Shown here: positions 61,743 to 64,000 of the stretch, piece after piece
How the letters are laid out: every line of letters starts with the position of its first letter
How positions within the stretch are numbered: position 1 is the stretch's first letter
DNA from: Arachidicoccus sp.
GTDB lineage: Bacteria > Bacteroidota > Bacteroidia > Chitinophagales > Chitinophagaceae
Direction: 5' to 3'
Assembly (NCBI GenBank): GCA_028283605.1
Contig: JAPWKH010000014.1
Coordinates: 62,001 to 126,000, forward strand
DNA length: 64,000 nucleotides
The notes under the pieces: model-generated
What the model saw: the letters and a program-made list of their open reading frames with translations, nothing else
What the model was told of the DNA's origin: nothing
Database searches by the model: none
Position numbers and translations under genes: made by a program

Positions 61743-62903
61743 ATGTCTCAAAATACTTCTTCTTATAATATTGCTACTAAGCTGATACACGCAGGTGTTG
61801 AACCTGATAAAGAAACCGGCGCTATTATGACGCCGATTTACCAAACTTCGACCTTTGCACAATCCGCGCCGGGCGTTCATAAAGGATATGATTATTCACG
61901 GGCGGGAAATCCTACGCGCGCCGCTTTGGAAAATGCTCTGGCAGCAATTGAAAACGGACAGTACGGGCTGGCTTTCAGCAGCGGCGTTGCAGCAACGGAT
62001 GCGGTTATCAAATTACTTACTCCCGGAGACGAAGTAATTGCGGCAAGCGATATGTACGGTGGCACATACCGTTTGTTTTCAAAAGTGTTTGAAAAATTCG
62101 GCATCAAATTTCATTATGCAGATATGAAAGATGCGGAAAATATTCGTCCTTTTATCAATGATAAAACTAAACTCATCTGGACGGAAACACCTACTAATCC
62201 TTTGATAAATATTACCGATATTGAGGCTGTGGCAACTGTTGCAAAGTCTTGCGGCGCTTGGCTTTGCGTGGACAATACCTTTGCTTCGCCATACCTTCAA
62301 AATCCTTTGGATTTTGGTGCAGATATTGTTTTGCATTCGGCCACAAAATATCTCGGAGGCCATAGCGATGTCGTACTGGGCGCATTGATTGTAAATAATA
62401 AAGATTTGTACGATCAATTGTATTTTATCCAGAAAAGTACTGGTGCAGTTCCGGGCCCGCAGGATTGTTTTTTGGTGTTGCGCGGCATTAAAACTTTGCA
62501 TGTGCGCATGGACAGGCATTGTGAAAACGGAGAGAAAATTGCCAACTTTCTTCGTAGCCATCCAAAAGTAAAAACAGTATATTGGTGTGGCTTTGAAGAT
62601 CATCCGGGCTATGAAGTTGCCAAAAAACAAATGCGCAAATTCGGTGGTATGTTGAGTTTTGAATTGACAGACGAAAGTATAGAAGAAGTGAACCGCGTAT
62701 TGAGCAGTACGAAAATTATTACATTGGCGGAAAGCCTTGGCGGCGTTGAATCTTTGATTAATCATCCTGCAACGATGACACATGCATCTATTCCGAGAGA
62801 AGAAAGAATTAAAAATGGGTTAAGCGATTATTTGATTCGTCTTAGCATAGGTATCGAAGATATCAATGATCTTATAGAAGATTTGCGGCAGGCTATAGGA
62901 TAA
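61743..62903 (+). CDS. Cystathionine gamma-synthase/lyase-family PLP enzyme
   Basis: Trans-sulfuration enzyme, cytosolic, 386 aa, fold-type I PLP. Motifs: TKLIHAGVEPDKETGAIMTPIYQTSTFAQ, YDYSRAGNPTRAALE, SSGVAATDAV, GDEVIAASDMYGGTYRLF, WTETPTNPLI, VDNTFASPYLQNPLDFGADIVLHSATKYLGGHSDVV (Lys of the Schiff base, about residue 203) and ESLGGVESLINHPATMTH. This combination fits cystathionine gamma-synthase (MetB) or gamma-lyase, which cannot be separated by eye. The ATG at 61743 is well placed behind a recognisable promoter. Confidence 0.93.
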   Translation: MSQNTSSYNIATKLIHAGVEPDKETGAIMTPIYQTSTFAQSAPGVHKGYDYSRAGNPTRAALENALAAIENGQYGLAFSSGVAATDAVIKLLTPGDEVIAASDMYGGTYRLFSKVFEKFGIKFHYADMKDAENIRPFINDKTKLIWTETPTNPLINITDIEAVATVAKSCGAWLCVDNTFASPYLQNPLDFGADIVLHSATKYLGGHSDVVLGALIVNNKDLYDQLYFIQKSTGAVPGPQDCFLVLRGIKTLHVRMDRHCENGEKIANFLRSHPKVKTVYWCGFEDHPGYEVAKKQMRKFGGMLSFELTDESIEEVNRVLSSTKIITLAESLGGVESLINHPATMTHASIPREERIKNGLSDYLIRLSIGIEDINDLIEDLRQAIG

Positions 62904-62957
62904 TTTCTTTATGAAGATTTAAGAATCTGTTTAAGTAAATTATGTTTTTATCTTTAA

Positions 62958-63040
62958 ACCGCAAGGCATACAAAGTTTTACACAAAGTTCGATAAGACTA
63001 CTTTGGTTTCTTTGCGAAATACTTTGAGCACTTTGTAGTT
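62958..63040. repeat. ACAAAGT/ACTTTGT-type intergenic repeat
   Basis: Text with several CAAAG and CTTTG words (ACCGCAAGGCATACAAAGT at the left, ACTTTGAGCACTTTGTAG at the right) that can fold on itself. It resembles a dispersed intergenic repeat with CTTTGCG/CTTTGTG words known to me from other genomes. The rest of the gap to 63176 is plain AT-rich sequence. Confidence 0.4.
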
Positions 63041-63176
63041 ACAAAAAATTTAATAATCATTATTTTACAATTAACTTAAACAGCCTCTGATACTTATTAA
63101 ACCGGATTCATGTTTTTTGGCTGGGAACATGCGATTGAATTATTATCCTTAAAACTATTGAACATATTTTGAAACG

Positions 63177-64000
63177 ATGAGGTTTTTAATTATTCATTTT
63201 TTGTTTTTTGTTTCTTTTTTATCTGTTTGTAACGCTGCAAATTTTCATGCAGTTTGCTATCAGGATACGCTTCCGGCAAAACACGATTCGTCAGAAATAT
63301 CAAAGACCAATACGAATTTGCTATCGCAAAAAATGTTATCAAAAACCGATGAAAGACAACAGGCAAATTTTGATACCGTATTTAAACCTTTTAAAAGTTT
63401 TATCAAACATACTTCCATAGAATCAACAACCAATCTTACTATAAAAGAGCAAAAAATATCTTATAAAACTGTTGCTGATTTCATTACAAAATATACATTA
63501 AACGGAGTGGCTTCCGGCAAACGAATCTTCAATGTTTCCATTGTCAAATTGAATACGAAAGTGGAAACGATGGGTTTGCAATTGCAATATAATTCCGATA
63601 GTGTGCAAGCAGATACTACATCAAGCTTTGCAAAACCTTTGTTTGATATAGTCGGGAAAAATATACGCGTGGATATAGATACGGCCGGAAAAATTTTATC
63701 TGTCGATACTTCTGAAGTAAATGCAAATATCAATACTGTTTTGTCTTCTTTGTATGTAAACGGCGAAAGTTTTAAAATCGGAGAGAATTTTGGTTTGTTG
63801 TATAATAAAAACACAGATAACTTTCAACTAGGTTATGTGTGGACGAATTCTTCTGAAAATGAAAATGGGAAAACTATTTCCAAATATACCGTGCAAAGCT
63901 TATTGCATAATGAGATTATTTTATTGGTGCAGGGAGAGATTATTCAAAATGGTACGTTCTGGAATAACGGACATGTTTTTAACACTAATTTTACGGGTTC
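63177..64000 (+). CDS. Exported DUF6263-like protein, cut by the right window edge
   Basis: ATG 63177 opens a frame with no stop to base 64000 (274 codons, incomplete). It starts with a signal peptide (MRFLIIHFLFFVSFLS then VCNA). After a Ser/Lys/Gln-rich linker comes STTNLTIKEQKISYKTVADF, then VNSIV-like beta strands and FDIVGKNIRVDIDTAGKILSVDTSEVN (about residues 155-181). This succession of strands and the vGKxxxvxIDxxGKI motif resemble DUF6263 proteins of Bacteroidota, periplasmic and of unknown function. The C-terminus is outside the window. Confidence 0.7.
   Translation, partial: MRFLIIHFLFFVSFLSVCNAANFHAVCYQDTLPAKHDSSEISKTNTNLLSQKMLSKTDERQQANFDTVFKPFKSFIKHTSIESTTNLTIKEQKISYKTVADFITKYTLNGVASGKRIFNVSIVKLNTKVETMGLQLQYNSDSVQADTTSSFAKPLFDIVGKNIRVDIDTAGKILSVDTSEVNANINTVLSSLYVNGESFKIGENFGLLYNKNTDNFQLGYVWTNSSENENGKTISKYTVQSLLHNEIILLVQGEIIQNGTFWNNGHVFNTNFTG

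Noticed and set aside
1-64000. tRNA, rRNA, intact insertion sequence or prophage
   Set aside because: No T-loop/anticodon pattern, no rRNA-like blocks and no recognisable transposase, integrase or phage structural gene were found by reading both strands.

Overview
The window reads as a chromosomal segment of a Bacteroidota bacterium, most likely a Chitinophagaceae relative. The evidence is AT-rich DNA with short intergenic spaces, many secreted or lipoprotein precursors, SusC-like TonB receptors with a carboxypeptidase-regulatory-like N-domain, phylum-typical families (DUF3098, DUF3127, the PNPase/FtsX/MurF forms seen here) and at least one textbook Bacteroidota promoter (TTTG-N19-TANNTTTG) in front of blaI. 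No rRNA, tRNA, CRISPR array, intact transposase or prophage was found.

Layout. 1-6.3 kb: 3' end of pnp, a RES/Xre toxin-antitoxin pair, glnS, and a sugar-permease/ROK-kinase pair. 6.3-9.2 kb: an amidase lipoprotein followed directly by radA, which is split near its start by about 500 bp of foreign DNA carrying a decayed Fic/Doc-like gene. 9.2-16.9 kb: a metallo-beta-lactamase-fold hydrolase, an Fe-S membrane protein, murF, ftsX, a DUF3098 protein and a large MscS channel. 16.9-19.6 kb: a lipoprotein gene between two 77-bp direct repeats, then a BlaI/M56-peptidase signalling pair with a clear operator over its promoter. 19.8-27.6 kb: NAD-related genes (pnuC, nnr), a dienelactone hydrolase, OmpW, GlgB, a cyclophilin and an orphan histidine kinase.

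28.1-32.4 kb: a complete ba3-type cytochrome oxidase operon (hemerythrin-like leader gene, 44-aa subunit IIa, subunits II and I, SCO chaperone, cytochrome c). A 12-bp FNR-like palindrome upstream of it is identical to one upstream of ompW. 32.4-38.4 kb: rRNA/tRNA methyltransferase, TamA-like outer-membrane protein, ACC-deaminase-like PLP enzyme and a nucleotidyltransferase. 38.5-39.3 kb: two decayed secreted-protein genes, each with several frameshifts.

41.1-49.1 kb is the most system-like region. A small Cys-motif membrane protein, two TonB receptors, a PepSY reductase-like protein, a periplasmic DJ-1/PfpI (isonitrile-hydratase-like) protein fused to a YHS metal domain, and a YHS lipoprotein are all co-directional. 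Together they look like a metallophore import and metal-release module. 49-54 kb: an orphan Opp-type permease, then a sugar module (sodium symporter, non-catalytic Nudix/AraR-type regulator, aldose epimerase). 54-64 kb: HAD phosphatase, purine nucleoside phosphorylase, DUF3127, proline dehydrogenase, outer-membrane protein, AcpH, ECF sigma factor with membrane partner, a MetB-type enzyme and a truncated DUF6263-like gene at the right edge.

Intergenic DNA holds a three-copy family of GC-rich elements of about 150 bp, a MITE-like 140-bp element and several hairpins. Function calls rest on motif recognition by eye; no searches were run.
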